The position numbers and the translations under genes are program-made. A stretch of 64,000 nucleotides of DNA from Capitulum mitella (Eukaryota > Arthropoda > Thecostraca > Pollicipedomorpha > Pollicipedidae), in assembly GCA_030062745.1 (NCBI GenBank), contig CP099844.1, forward strand, positions 8,455,551 through 8,519,550, given 5' to 3'. Below the pieces are notes generated by a model, which was given only the letters and a program-made list of their open reading frames with translations, did no database searches and was not told the DNA's origin. Shown here one piece after another: positions 25,701-34,059 of the stretch. Numbering within the stretch: the first letter of the stretch is position 1; each line of letters begins with the position of its first letter.

Positions 25701-27877
25701 CAGCTGAGATCAACGCCGACAGCGGCAGGAATCTCGGAGACGCGGCCGTTGCCGGCAAGAGACTGCGCGACGGGCATTTCAAGCACAGCTCCGGAGGAAG
25801 CCTAATCCAGAGTACCGGTGAAAGTCCTCGAGCCTCTCGTCTCGCCATCGGATTTTCTGAACAATGCTCGCAGACTCAGCTCATTTGCGTGGTGCCGGAA
25901 ACGAGCAGGCATGTTTCCAGCATTTTCGTAGAGGCGAAAAATACCGCTAGATGTCCCGTTATTCCTCATAGCTCCGCTTCAGCGTAGAACATCTATGTCC
26001 TCGCCAAACCCAAGTGATATTGCAAGGAGTGCATTGAATTGATCACTTCTCCGGCTTAGCTGGGGTGTGACGAGACCCACATATTCGCCCCTGGCTCCAG
26101 GGTCACAACATCAGTCCTGGTGATGTGCGTCACATCTTTTCTTCTGTTGAAACAGAGAGCCTTTTCTGCTAGGAAACCTTTCTCACACAGCTGGGTGGCT
26201 TGGTTCCTGGCTTTACCTTCTCGAGCATAATGTCTCGCCCTCCATATCATATTGACCCAACACCAGCAATGCGTTTTCGGGCAAAATTCGGCCAGTGTCC
26301 ACTGTGAAGCCATTCCTTATGGCAGCGGCAGCGCGATTAGAATATCTGAAATATTAGAATACATATCTGCAGATGAAACGGTTTCTGAGAGGTCTTGCAA
26401 AGTTTTGTCTGTTGATTCGCCCCTGAAGCTCTCAGTCGTCGAACAAGACTCCGACGATATTCCGGCAAGACCGTCTGGCCGTCTCTCGCCTATCTACGCT
26501 GCTTAGGACCGTTTAATTAGGCATTCGCTGGTCTTTCACGAACCAGACTCGGCTGGCGGTGCCTTGACAGTTCACGGACATTTACGACGGTTTCAAAGTC
26601 GAACACTTGCACCGTCTGATATTGAAAAGGTTAAAATAAAACGTGATGGTCTACTTAAATCTTCTAATCTTTTCCCCTTTCTTTCTTTTGCTAGACTCTG
26701 CACTTTTCGCAACATTCCGCCATTTTCCTATGCGCACTACTTTGCCCATCTGACGGAATGCCCTCCTGATTCCTGATCAAAGCAGCGCGAGCGGGCTTAA
26801 ACACGAACTTTGGCTTCGCTTGACGGTAGCTGATTCCTCACAGAAGTAGGCTAGGATGATCCAGCGCAAAATCTGCAGCTCTGCTTTTCAACGACGCCAT
26901 CTTGGCATACACAGAAACCATTCGGGACGTCAGATATTTTTCTGGCCTACAAGCATTGACTGAAAGGCACCCGTCTTTGCTGTCCGCCAGTTGACCACTG
27001 GACTTCATTCGCATTGTTTTTAAGTCTTGACTTCAGCGGTCGAAGCCCTCCACCTCACGCGTGGTGAACCCCATTTCCTGTATGACCATGCAGCTCGCTG
27101 GTCCAGAGCCCAGTCGGTCGAAAGTTTCCACAGAACCGGGTCAGATGCACTGAAATCCCTGTCACCGAAAATGGGTTACTTTGAGGGCAAATGGCGACTC
27201 TAGCACTTAAAGATTCGGAAGGAAAAAGAAACAGGAATGATGACTTGTAATTTTTGATGTGCTAATCGTTCAGTCACAATAATTCTCAACAACACATCCT
27301 GACAATGAATTGCAAAACCGCACTTGCAGTAAAGCAAAGCTTCTTATCTTGGCTGCGCCAACGGAAGGGCTTGACATGTTTTGTCTATACTGGTTATGCA
27401 TGTTTTTGTACATACATGACGTATCAGTCAGTACACATCAATGGAAGCAGCATCAGGGTTCCATTAGTCTTTGACCTTTTCACTTCATGCACCTCTAACG
27501 TCCTCCGTGAAGGACGAAGATACCTTAAATCGACTTTCCAGAGACATACTCCTGCCTCACCAGAATCACGCGGAACCCGTCGATTCATCACACGCATTCC
27601 CTCGGCTACTGCCGCACCGAATCATTTCCCCAGCCGCCGGCCCGTGCCGGATCCGAGCCCATACGTGACCGCCGGCGGCGGACCTACCCTGAGGCATGAT
27701 GGGGCCGCACGGGTCCTCGCGCTCGTGCACCATCATCAGGCCGCCGAGCGTGATGTTGCCGTCCAGCTCGACCTTGAGCCGGGAGGAGCGCAGGTGGGCC
27801 GCCTTGAGCGCCGGGTCGGGCGCGCCGCGCGCCGGCCCCGCCGCCAGCAGGGCACAGAGCAGCACGTGCCACCGCAT
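1590..27877 (-). CDS. mtt: Metabotropic glutamate receptor, mtt-like, 5' part (2 exons seen; continues left of base 1)
   Basis: Class C GPCR of the metabotropic glutamate receptor family, predicted to sit in the plasma membrane with an extracellular Venus-flytrap ligand domain. Two coding exons join as 27,877-27,688 and 1,745-1,590; the CAG G|GTAGGT donor and the TTTTCAG|GA acceptor agree in phase and rebuild a Gly codon. The joined 115 residues show a signal peptide, then LDGNITLGGLMMVHE, CGPIMPQGG, IQALEAMLYTIDHINE and LGALILDDCDKDSYGL. This is the order and spacing of the N-terminal flytrap lobe in mGluRs. The PQGGIQALEAML and ILDDCDKD wording is, from memory, closest to the arthropod orphan-type receptor mangetout rather than the canonical glutamate-binding group. 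The remaining flytrap, Cys-rich and seven-helix parts must lie beyond base 1. Intron 1 is 25,942 bp. Family is very likely; the mtt subgroup is moderately sure. The second donor is AAAG|GTATGT. Confidence 0.88.
1867..1893. repeat. 27-bp perfect palindrome
   Basis: GCCATTGATGGCG and its exact reverse complement are separated by a single T. It lies 122 bp upstream (in gene direction) of mtt-like exon 2, inside intron 1. In RNA it would form a 13-bp stem with almost no loop, or a cruciform in DNA. Function unknown. Confidence 0.85.
2960..3050 (+). mobile_element. tRNA-derived SINE head
   Basis: The stretch contains an A-box-like TGGTGGCTCAGTTGATGTAG, then GCGCTG, then TTTCGGCAAGACGGGCCCGA and a decayed B-box-like part. 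The same order occurs on the minus strand at 10,573-10,668 (TGGTACAGCGCTG, CTTGGCAAGACGGGTCCCAG), so this is a repeated family with a tRNA-like promoter. The tail cannot be delimited. Confidence 0.55.
6329..6390. repeat. 31-bp direct duplication
   Basis: GCTAAAGTGGTCTCTGT is present twice, starting at 6,329 and 6,360, with slight divergence (GGAGATAGGC versus AGAGACGGGC). It is a simple local duplication in the intron. Confidence 0.8.
6565..6790. repeat. 109-bp tandem duplication
   Basis: CCATAGTTGCGGCAGCGACA occurs at 6,605 and at 6,714. The flanks ACGTACTTCCCCA/ACGTGCTTCCCCA and GATGGCGTTAGGCGGTGTC repeat in the same order, so two head-to-tail copies of about 109 bp are present. No coding potential recognised. 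Confidence 0.85.
7523..8179 (+). mobile_element. Candidate short TTAA element, family A
   Basis: It starts at a TTAA followed by CCTTCTCCGGACC and a GC hairpin (GGGGAGGGTTTTAGGACCCT and on). The next 150 bp (GGACATGAAATTTGG, CCTTTTCATTCATAATTTTT, ACCTTGTGTCAA) match the left interior of the complete family A element near 43,165-43,225. The right border at a TTAA near 8,176 is only a guess; the copy is either deleted internally or truncated. Confidence 0.5.
8190..8280 (+). mobile_element. tRNA-like (Arg-type) SINE head
   Basis: GCCGTGGCCCGATGGATAAG is a good A box. It is followed about 45 bp later by CTCGGTTTGAGTCTCAGAAC, a near-consensus B box. The spacing and the GATGGATAAGG wording are those of arginine-type tRNA heads. 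The stem arms do not pair well enough for a functional tRNA gene, so a SINE or tRNA relic is preferred. Confidence 0.5.
9624..9657. repeat. Perfect 13-bp hairpin
   Basis: CCACGACCAAAGC, an 8-base loop, then GCTTTGGTCGTGG, an exact inverted copy. AT-rich surroundings, no U-tract of a small-RNA gene. Role unknown. Confidence 0.85.
10270..10350. promoter_or_regulatory. Cluster of three CACGTG E-boxes
   Basis: CACGTG occurs at 10,275, 10,321 and 10,339. The last two sit in GATCACGTGA contexts 18 bp apart, and each is followed or preceded by ACCGGC. TCACGTGA is the preferred core of several bHLH-zip factors (USF/TFE/MITF type, established knowledge). The local DNA is GC-rich. Whether it acts as an enhancer of the surrounding receptor gene is inference. 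Confidence 0.4.
10573..10668 (-). mobile_element. tRNA-derived SINE head, second copy
   Basis: On the minus strand it reads TGGTCTGCAGTTCAGGTGGT, ACAGCGCTG, CTTGGCAAGACGGGTCCCAG, then TCAACCCGGCGATCGAAAC. The order and the shared GGCAAGACGGG block match the plus-strand copy at 2,960-3,050. The body and tail are not defined. Confidence 0.6.
12023..13216 (+). mobile_element. TTAA element, family B, complete copy (1.2 kb)
   Basis: Bounded by TTAA at 12,023 and 13,213. The left end reads TTAACCTTATTCCCG and the inverted right end TTAACCCTACTCCTG. A GC-rich quasi-palindrome lies just inside each end (GGGGGCGGATTCGGCCCC left; GGGAGCGGATTTGGCCCCC right). The interior (GAGATCTC..AGAACTAC, AATTTCATCGCAA-like, GGAAGGGGTGGA) matches the copy at 46,303-47,495 and the minus-strand copy at 31.8-33.0 kb. 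There is no transposase. TTAA target sites are typical of the piggyBac superfamily, so a non-autonomous piggyBac-like element is the best guess. Confidence 0.7.
16530..16790. repeat. Minisatellite, about 22-23 bp unit
   Basis: Degenerate head-to-tail copies of a CGGCAGTCCTGACTACAGGT-like unit, best preserved at 16,640-16,700. No gene seen. The preceding 16,030-16,260 carries looser GGTCGCTGGCAC repeats. Confidence 0.75.
17625..17682. repeat. 17-bp hairpin with one bulge
   Basis: CATTATGAACGTTAACA and its inverted copy TGTTAACGTTCAATAATG pair around a 23-base loop. It lies just left of the long foldback element at 17,728-18,340. Confidence 0.8.
17728..18340. mobile_element. Foldback element with about 220-bp inverted arms
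   Basis: The left arm (about 17,728-17,945) reads AGCAAGAACAGTTTCAATCC, TCACACTGCTGTCCTC, TACTTTTTGATACAAAGAAC, ACTGCTTTTGATCATTT and ATGTATGCTGCCTCGATCGC. The reverse complement of about 18,112-18,340 repeats all of these in the same order with a few mismatches. The arms are separated by about 165 bp with no coding content. This is the architecture of a foldback or long-TIR MITE. The next base block begins a family C element at 18,366, so the two may be nested or simply adjacent. Confidence 0.85.
18366..19635 (+). mobile_element. TTAA element, family C, copy 1
   Basis: Begins at TTAA (18,366) followed by CCTGACACCCCTGG. A subterminal GGGTGTCGAAAAGGGCATC near the left end is the inverse of GCCATGTTTGACGTCCTCAG near 19,600, giving degenerate inverted ends. 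The whole body is shared with copies at 20.85-22.10 kb (minus) and 61,688-62,663 (plus); for example CAGGATCTAAC, CCACAGACAATG and TTTGGTTGGGCTG all recur. No open frame of transposase length. CpG sites are kept in this copy. Confidence 0.75.
20850..22100 (-). mobile_element. TTAA element, family C, copy 2
   Basis: Minus-strand copy of the same family. Its gene-sense left end is at TTAA 22,097-22,100, with GGTGCCCTTTTTGACGCCTC near 22,031 as the subterminal repeat. Shared blocks include GTTAGATCCTGAGATAACA and TCACGTAAAGAGCACGAC (both in reverse orientation) and AACCAACCAAGC near 20,910. The left genomic border is fuzzy. Like copy 1 it keeps many CpG sites. Confidence 0.72.
22490..23110. other. 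GC/CpG-rich block with a ~31-bp minisatellite
   Basis: 22,590-22,800 holds head-to-tail units around GCTGCGTCGGTTCCGACGGA (first starts 22,611 and 22,673, with a half-period near 22,640). The CpG-rich tract continues to about 23,110. Open frames of 130-230 codons on both strands follow from the repeat and high GC, and match no family I know. Confidence 0.6.
23306..23344. promoter_or_regulatory. Two clustered palindromes around an ATTGG box
   Basis: CCGCACGTGGTGCGG (23,306-23,320) contains an E-box. TGGCCAGCTGGCCA (23,331-23,344) is a perfect palindrome. GTGATTGG lies between them and another ATTGG is at 23,285. This resembles a CCAAT/E-box promoter cluster, but no transcript can be assigned. 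Confidence 0.3.
25180..25500 (-). pseudogene. Tc1-like transposase fragment, degenerate
   Basis: The minus-strand translation contains LRRPTWFCLCP, then VWQQDILRHTLSIWRCC, then LNLSGTGGW followed by a basic stretch. This matches the part of Tc1-type transposases running from the DNA-binding/catalytic linker to just after the first catalytic Asp region (RRP..LT..HR, HL.W....W, FSDESRFNLSGTDGR in the family). The catalytic DES stretch itself is not preserved and the frame shifts. It is a short relic. Confidence 0.45.
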
Positions 27878-28180
27878 CCCGGCCACCGCGCCGGCCGAAT
27901 GGCGCCGCCGGCGGCCGGCCGACGCGCCGCCCCGGGCGCCGCGCCGCCGGCCGACGGCCCGACGGCCGGCCGCGCCCGGTCGGGGGGCGGCACCCGGCCC
28001 TGGGTCGGTCGGGCGGGCTGCCCAGACGGGGGTCGGACGGGCTGCCTAGACGTCGGTCAAGGGGACTGGCTACCCGGCCGTTGGTCAGGCGTGCTTTTTA
28101 GACGCGGGTCAGACTGACTGGATACTCAGGCGTGGATCAGAATGGCTGAATAACCGGCCATGGGTCAGCTGGGATGGCCT
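27590..28180 (-). promoter_or_regulatory. GC-rich 5' region of the mtt-like receptor
   Basis: CpG-dense sequence covers coding exon 1 and about 250 bp upstream of it. From 28,000 to 28,180 a degenerate ~28-bp minisatellite (GGTCGGACGGGCTGCCTAGACG and relatives) follows. No clear TATA box or initiator could be picked. A second GC-rich block lies at 28,440-28,710. It is the probable promoter or 5'UTR area, by position only. Confidence 0.4.
27688..27877 (-). CDS. mtt: mtt-like receptor, coding exon 1
   Basis: The start is the ATG at 27,877. An upstream in-frame GTG at 27,886 also gives an open frame, but it is not an ATG. The product opens with MRWHVLLCALLAAGPARG, a typical signal peptide (basic n-region, Leu/Ala core, Ala-rich cleavage zone). 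It is followed by a short linker and the first beta strand of the flytrap domain (LKVELDGNITLGGLMMVHE), and ends at CGPIMPQ plus one base of a Gly codon. The exon is very GC-rich. Any untranslated exon further upstream cannot be recognised from sequence alone. Confidence 0.85.
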
Positions 28181-29259
28181 TGGCTTAGCCAGAACGACCA
28201 AGTTGGGCCCGAGAGAGACAGGCGGTCCTTCCCCACGAAAGTCCTAGGTAACGTAGCCAGGAAAAATGATGGATGTTTTTTCCTACTTCGCTTAATGATT
28301 AATTACGCGATGGTTTGCTTTAATGAAATGGCTCCTAAACACATCAACTCTTTCATAAGATAATGCTTAGGAATGCGCCTGTGTCATTGCGACCGATGGC
28401 CGATGCGAGCAAAATGTCAGCGACGCCGGTGCGCCACACAGACTATATTGCAGCCGTCGCCGACCGGGCGGCCGTCGCGGCTGGCCGTGGCAGCGGGCGG
28501 CGGGCGGCGGCTTTCGGCAGGGCCGCCCGCCGGGACGGCGGCGGCGGTCGGCGTCGCCGTGATGCGGGTCAGACGGCGGCCGGCCGGCGTCCCTCGGGGA
28601 CGGCCCCGTTATTGGGCTTGGCCGGCCCTGCTCGGCCGACGGACGTCCGCACGGCCGGACCGGGTTCCCGGCAGGCGGTCAGGGGCGCTTCTGATGCTGC
28701 GGCAACGGCTCCTCGCTATTTTCACGAAGAATCGTGCAGAATAAATAGAATATTTCCTTCCATTAAGGCGCTTTTGCTGCGTGTTTTGCATCGTCTTAAG
28801 GGCATAAGAACGGTTTGCATGCGGATAATTAGGTAAAAAGACATTTGAACCACCATTCAGTGACGTTGGTCCAATACGTCCATGTTCGTCTATTGAGAAA
28901 GCGTCGACGTGGTGGGGTTTCTGCGCCCGTCAGTACACAGTGCACATTTCAAAACTGTTGTCGCAAAGTCAATGTTTTAAAACGGTCAGAAATGCGCGGC
29001 GCTAGGGTACTTGAAAAGTTGCCGGAGGCAGGCGGTCCCAAGCGACGGCGGCCCGGTATGGGGAATGCCGCTGGGAGGCGGCCAGTCGGACGCGTGGGAG
29101 GTGCAACGTACCGGCACCGCTCGTGATTGCTCGGTTACGACGGTGGGAGACCTCCTCGCGGGCCGAGGGTGACCCGTTCGCACGCAGCGCCCTGTTCACA
29201 TTTAACAGTCGCGGTTGGTCACGAGGCCAGGCACGCCGCACCACCTGACATCCCGAGAA

Positions 29260-30460
29260 CCGGTTAAATGTGACCACTGCGGCGAGCGCCGGTCACCAGT
29301 GTGTCAGCGAAGTTGATCGCCTTCTGGACTCTGGTCAGGTGACATTCGACCGCTTCTCCCCAGGCGGACAGGCAATACGGGATGTGAGGGAATTCTTGGA
29401 TTTGGACCAGGAGCTTTGGGACATCAGGAATGAAATGGTGTCGAGTTTTGCACAGTGGCACAAGGATTGCATTGCAACGCCAAATGACTGAGGAGATGTG
29501 ATATTCCCTGGTCAGCTCTTGTTCGAGGAGTACACCCAGTACCTTCATAGAGGTCACTGGATGTAGAATTGAGCCGGAAATGGTGATTTGAAAGCTTCCA
29601 GCTTTTTCATCGGTGATTTGGTGTCAATCAGCATAACATCTGTCTTTTCCGCATTCGTCGTAAACTGTTAAACCGGAACCATGTTTGCGGGCACTGCATG
29701 GATTCCTCGACGCGGGATTTGAAACTGGGCAGGGCGACGCCATCGGGAGCAGTGGAATCAAGGAGCATGGTGTCGTCGGCATAGGACAGTAGGCGTCCAT
29801 GGAGAAAGGAACTGGATGGGTCTCTCACGAAGAAGATGTAGACGATTGGGCCGACCAGGGATCATTGTGTCACTCCATGTGACGGCGGCAGGGTCTCCCA
29901 GCCACCGCCGACGACCTGGTTCCGGCCGCTAAGGTAGCTCCGGAACCACTCCGAGGATACACCTCACCACTCCAGTGTGCTCAGAGGGACGCCGTGGTCG
30001 ACACCGTCGAAGGCTTTGCTGAGGTCGATCGTCGCTGGAGACGCGACGTGACCATCGCCCATGCCTCCAGCCAGCCAATCGACAGCGTCCAGCAGGGCGC
30101 CCTCCGTGGAACGCCGTGAATAGTAAGCATATTAAAATGGCGACAGTACATGCTGACCAATCACCCGTAACGTGAGATGCCGACACACAGCCTTCTCTGT
30201 GATTTCCGATAGCACAGAGAGGGTAGAGATAGACCGGCAGTTGTTCCGATCTGACCATTTGCCTGACTTGTACATATACGAGTGACTCGATGTTGTTACG
30301 CGCAGACCACGCTCATGTCTGCGGATCGCGCCACTGAGTTTCCTTCTGTGTCTTGGTTGCCCTGAGGGCTGCATCTGCAGATCGCCATCTCCTCTGCGCG
30401 GATTCATGCCTGGTGAAATGTCTGCTGCACTTGACTGATGTGCCCGCACCACCGAAGCGA
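29260..30460 (-). pseudogene. Broken non-LTR (LINE) reverse transcriptase
   Basis: Reading on the minus strand from about 30,460 down, the pieces come in RT order. They are a basic pre-RT linker, then WSDRNNCRSISTLSVLSEI, then IDLSKAFDGVDHGV (30,026-29,990; palm motif A), then GVTQ..SLVGPIVY, then LLSYADDTMLL (catalytic YADD at 29,772-29,783), then KVLGVLLEQ and a thumb region ending VTGARRSGHI. Stops and frameshifts interrupt it, for example after LEW before GVSSEWF. The motif wording is that of Jockey/CR1-type LINEs. The endonuclease part and the 3' tail are not seen. It lies between the epimerase and the receptor. Confidence 0.85.
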
Positions 30461-30559
30461 GAACACATATTGGAGAGATTCATTAATATGGCAAGCATTG
30501 AGAGAACTCTCACTCGGCGACGTAAATAATGATTACCAGGTGGAAGGCCTTGACGTTTG

Positions 30560-30770
30560 AATTACTGACCCGGTTTACCTGGGCATTCGAAGTAAGCTCG
30601 AATGCGGAATGGATCGTATTTATCGCTGTCGTTCCGTTGGGTGTGACCATTTACATGGGCATCTGCAGTAAATCTGAATCAAGAACGGGTCGTATTTCGA
30701 TGCGCTTTTCCGTTGGACGGGACCGTTTACATGGGCGATTCGAATTATGATCGCATTTACTTGCTGATGA
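30560..30770. repeat. Divergent tandem repeat, ~75 bp
   Basis: ACCATTTACATGGGCATCTG and ACCGTTTACATGGGCGATTC are two units with shared flanks (TCGTATTT, CCGTTGG). A related GCGTTTACATGAGC with nearby TAAATTCGAATTAC occurs at 31,670-31,730, possibly ends of an unnamed MITE. Confidence 0.5.
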
Positions 30771-31824
30771 ACGCATAGCCGAAATCGAATCTGGAATGGA
30801 GTTGTCGACATTTCTGATCCTTGTCATGCTAAAGACGTAATGCCATCATTGTATTTCCTGCGATGTGCGAACTCTTAGCAAGCTGTCAGTATATTTGTGG
30901 CTTGTGTTACCTATCTTCTGTTGAACTTTGTTCGGAGTGTTTTTATTTTTGCTGCATTTTTTTATTTATTTTTTTTGACATGCCCCTTCATAGGACAATT
31001 GGTCCGTCATTAGGATCTAATCGAAATACAGGATGCTGAAAAATCACTAACGTGGCTGTTTCAGTAAGATCAATATCGGCCAGCCTCATACAATCCTACG
31101 TAATGCAAGCTACGAACTTAAAGTTGAACCAGTACATGTCCTTGACATTCACACTTTCCGATGCATGGATATTTACATGAGCGTTCCTGTGCCGTTTCCC
31201 ATCCATTGTACAAAAAACTGGAGATCTCTTACAACCTCCAGCATGATTTCCGCTTCCTGTTTGTCCAGTATTTCTTTTTCTTGTTCGCTCTTAATTCTCC
31301 TCAATACAAACTGAGTCTTGCGTGGCTCCGCAAGACGCATTAAGTTATGGTCGGGCAGTACCAACCAGGCGTCACAAAAGCCTACAGAAGGGAATTTCTT
31401 TTTATCAGTCATGCATGGGATATATCGCACAAGAAGTCTACGCATTCAGCCTCTGTGCGATCACTTCTTGCAGCCGCTTTATCCCTGACAGCTTTGCGAG
31501 AAATGAGTTCGTTTACTTGTTGTGTACACACTAATGCACATCAACGTATACCTTAAGAACGCTTTCTGGCGCCTTCTCAACTTGGACAAAATCGATTTAG
31601 GTTGCAGATTTTTCACGGGAACGGATTCACCTCGGGACCGAATTCGAATTTGACGAATGTTGAAAAAGCGTTTACATGAGCAGTCAGATTTGATACTACG
31701 CCGTTTACGCCGTAAATTCGAATTACTGCTCCCCGTGTAAACCAGTAACCGTCGGAGAAATGACACGTCCCGTCAAATTGAAACGCGGTTCTAAGAACGT
31801 GGACGCATGCCGAATGACTCTTAA

Positions 31825-33030
31825 TTAACCCTATATCAGTAAGGGCGTTGGGGCCGATTCGCGCCCACCCAATCCATCCCGGTGATTTTCCTGGCATAGA
31901 AGCGAAACCGTATGAGCTGTAGCGCTGGCATTTGGCGACTTCTTACGAATCGTTTTAACACATTTCATCAAAATGTCAGCGCCCCGTATGGGCCAGGGGC
32001 GGCTTCAGAAGACGTTTCTGGGAGGCATGTCAGGCTATTTCTTGGTCGTATCAGACAAATACTCGCTGTTTTAAACATCGGTACTGTAGCCAATATTTGG
32101 CATTACTATGACTTCAGTGCATTACATTGGTGATATTCGACCATCCACGTCGTCTACAAAATATCTGGGGCTGCTAAGGGCGGATGCAGTCATCGGGGGC
32201 AATGCAACCCAGGTGTAAGTGAACTCTTCGTACTGAAAATATCTGGCTCAATAGGTAAACCTCTGTCATGCCATAACATTACTACTGCGATAAGTTATAG
32301 AGGGGCATACATAAGGATCAAAGGTGGAACCAGTTGCAGAACTCTGTGAAACTTTGACTTCGATCCGCAAGTATGGTCTTACCAACGGTCTGTATCACTG
32401 ATTTCAGCCTAATGATGTCATTTATGGAAAACTCATATATGAAATATACGTATTGTCAGGGGCGGATCCAGGGGAAATACAGGGAAGACAAAAAATATCA
32501 TACGAAAGATGCGGTGGTTTGGTTTGGTACATGCACCATTCACAATTCCTATTAACTATAGTCGCCCTCTGTTTTTTTTTACCCACCATTGATGCTTTTA
32601 AAAGGCTAATTACCTTCTTCGGTAAATGAAGTTAAAGTGAATGAAACATAACCCCATTGCTTGTAGATACCTACCTGCTCTATATGTTCCAGACGCCGAA
32701 TCTGCAGTCAGCCCAAAAATTGCTTTCGAACCAACCCTGAGATTATCTAAAGGCTGAAAAGTTAATATCAGAGCCGAAAAAAGCACTTCGAGCGCCATAT
32801 GTTAGTAGACGAAAATCAGCTGTTTATCCAGTGTATTATTCTCGGAGGCACCACAGAAGTCCTTTTCTTGACAATTTTTGAATTTATGGAAAGTTAGTTT
32901 GGATCACAAGCTTTTGCTTAGCCCTGTTTCGTCGAAATCGGCCCAGCAGATCGGCAGATCTCGGGAAGAGGGCCGAATCGGCTCCTCTCTCGTGGATTTC
33001 AACCGAAATACATGGCATGAAAAAATAGGA
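31825..33030 (-). mobile_element. TTAA element, family B, minus-strand copy
   Basis: The end at 31,825 (TTAACCCTATATCAGTAAGGG, then GGGGCCGATTCGCGCCC) equals the inverted right end of the copy at 12,023-13,216. On the minus strand near 32,985 it reads GGAGCCGATTCGGCCCTC then CGAGATCT and CCGATTTCGACG, matching the left end of that copy. The inferred length of about 1.2 kb agrees, but the upper border has decayed. Confidence 0.6.
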
Positions 33031-33547
33031 CTGCCAGATACAATCAAATTGAGCTGCAGACCCGACCCAGACGCAGCTCTTTTTGCAAGTTAATAACTTA
33101 GCAACCACTTGACATTAAATAATATAGTTTTCATAACGAGACGGCCCATTTGACTCACCCAAGACCCAATGTCCGTCTATAATCATTTAGCTTGTATGGT
33201 TTTGCGTTCGTTTTGCTATTCTTTGAACGATGCTTTTGCCCTTCAATGTTTCTTTTTCCTATGCGGTATTTTAGTGAGCCGCTTAAGAGTAAAAGTGGAG
33301 CAGTATCATGGGTGCACGTGACATTTAAACCCGCAATTCCTCGGGTACAAAATATTGTAATAGGCGGATGGGTACCCATCCTTTCATATTACGAAATGCA
33401 AAAAGGAAAGATAAATGCACTAATCAACACTAAAAATGCATCCCCAAATCTGAAGACACAAAGCGTCCTACTAGCTTTGATGTGCAGACTGAACCACGAA
33501 GGCTAAACGTGGAAAATGCTCCTGAAAGGGCATCCTGTACAGAACGT

Positions 33548-33660
33548 CACATTCCGTTTAACTGTGATTTCTACCCAGCAAATCACATTCCGTTTAACTG
33601 TGATTTCTACCCAGCAAATCACATTCCGTTTAACTGTGATTTCTACTCAGCAAATAGACG
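33548..33660. repeat. 36-bp unit, three tandem copies
   Basis: CACATTCCGTTTAACTGTGA with TTTCTACCCAGCAAAT recurs exactly at 36-bp spacing (33,548, 33,584, 33,620). The copies are nearly identical, so the expansion is recent. The unit is a multiple of three, so plus-strand frames stay open. Confidence 0.95.
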
Positions 33661-34059
33661 AGCAATTTGATCGTGGTATTGCCAGAAACAATTTGAGACT
33701 ACACGATCCATGCACAAATACGTACGTTCCATTGGACAGTTTTGGAAAATTTCGAAATGCGTGCTAAAAATTACTTGGGATTGACAGGCCCGTCGCCCCA
33801 CCTGGGCTGTGACCTGACATAATCACCAGTCTCTTGCTGGATTCCAACTGTAATCCTGCGGTTCCTCTTCAATTGCTGGATCACCTCATACGACGCTTTC
33901 CGGCGCTGCACACATGCTCGCCTCGCCGAACTCCTGCTGATTGTTTTTTTTTGCGTATGCCGAGCGATCCGGGTATTGGTGTTCCCGCCATTTCTCGGGC
34001 CGATCGGCAATAAAGCCGGCCACGGGTGGTCGTCGGCACGATCCTGCCTGTCATCAACA

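Larger units (their letters stand above)
1746..27687 (-). other. Intron 1 of the mtt-like receptor, 25.9 kb
   Basis: This long intron carries the SINE heads, TTAA elements, foldback element, Tc1-like fragment, hairpins and minisatellites listed separately. Between them, the stretches 3.1-6.3, 13.3-16.5, 23.4-25.1 and 25.6-27.6 kb show no recognisable coding exon or repeat that I can name. Confidence 0.7.
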
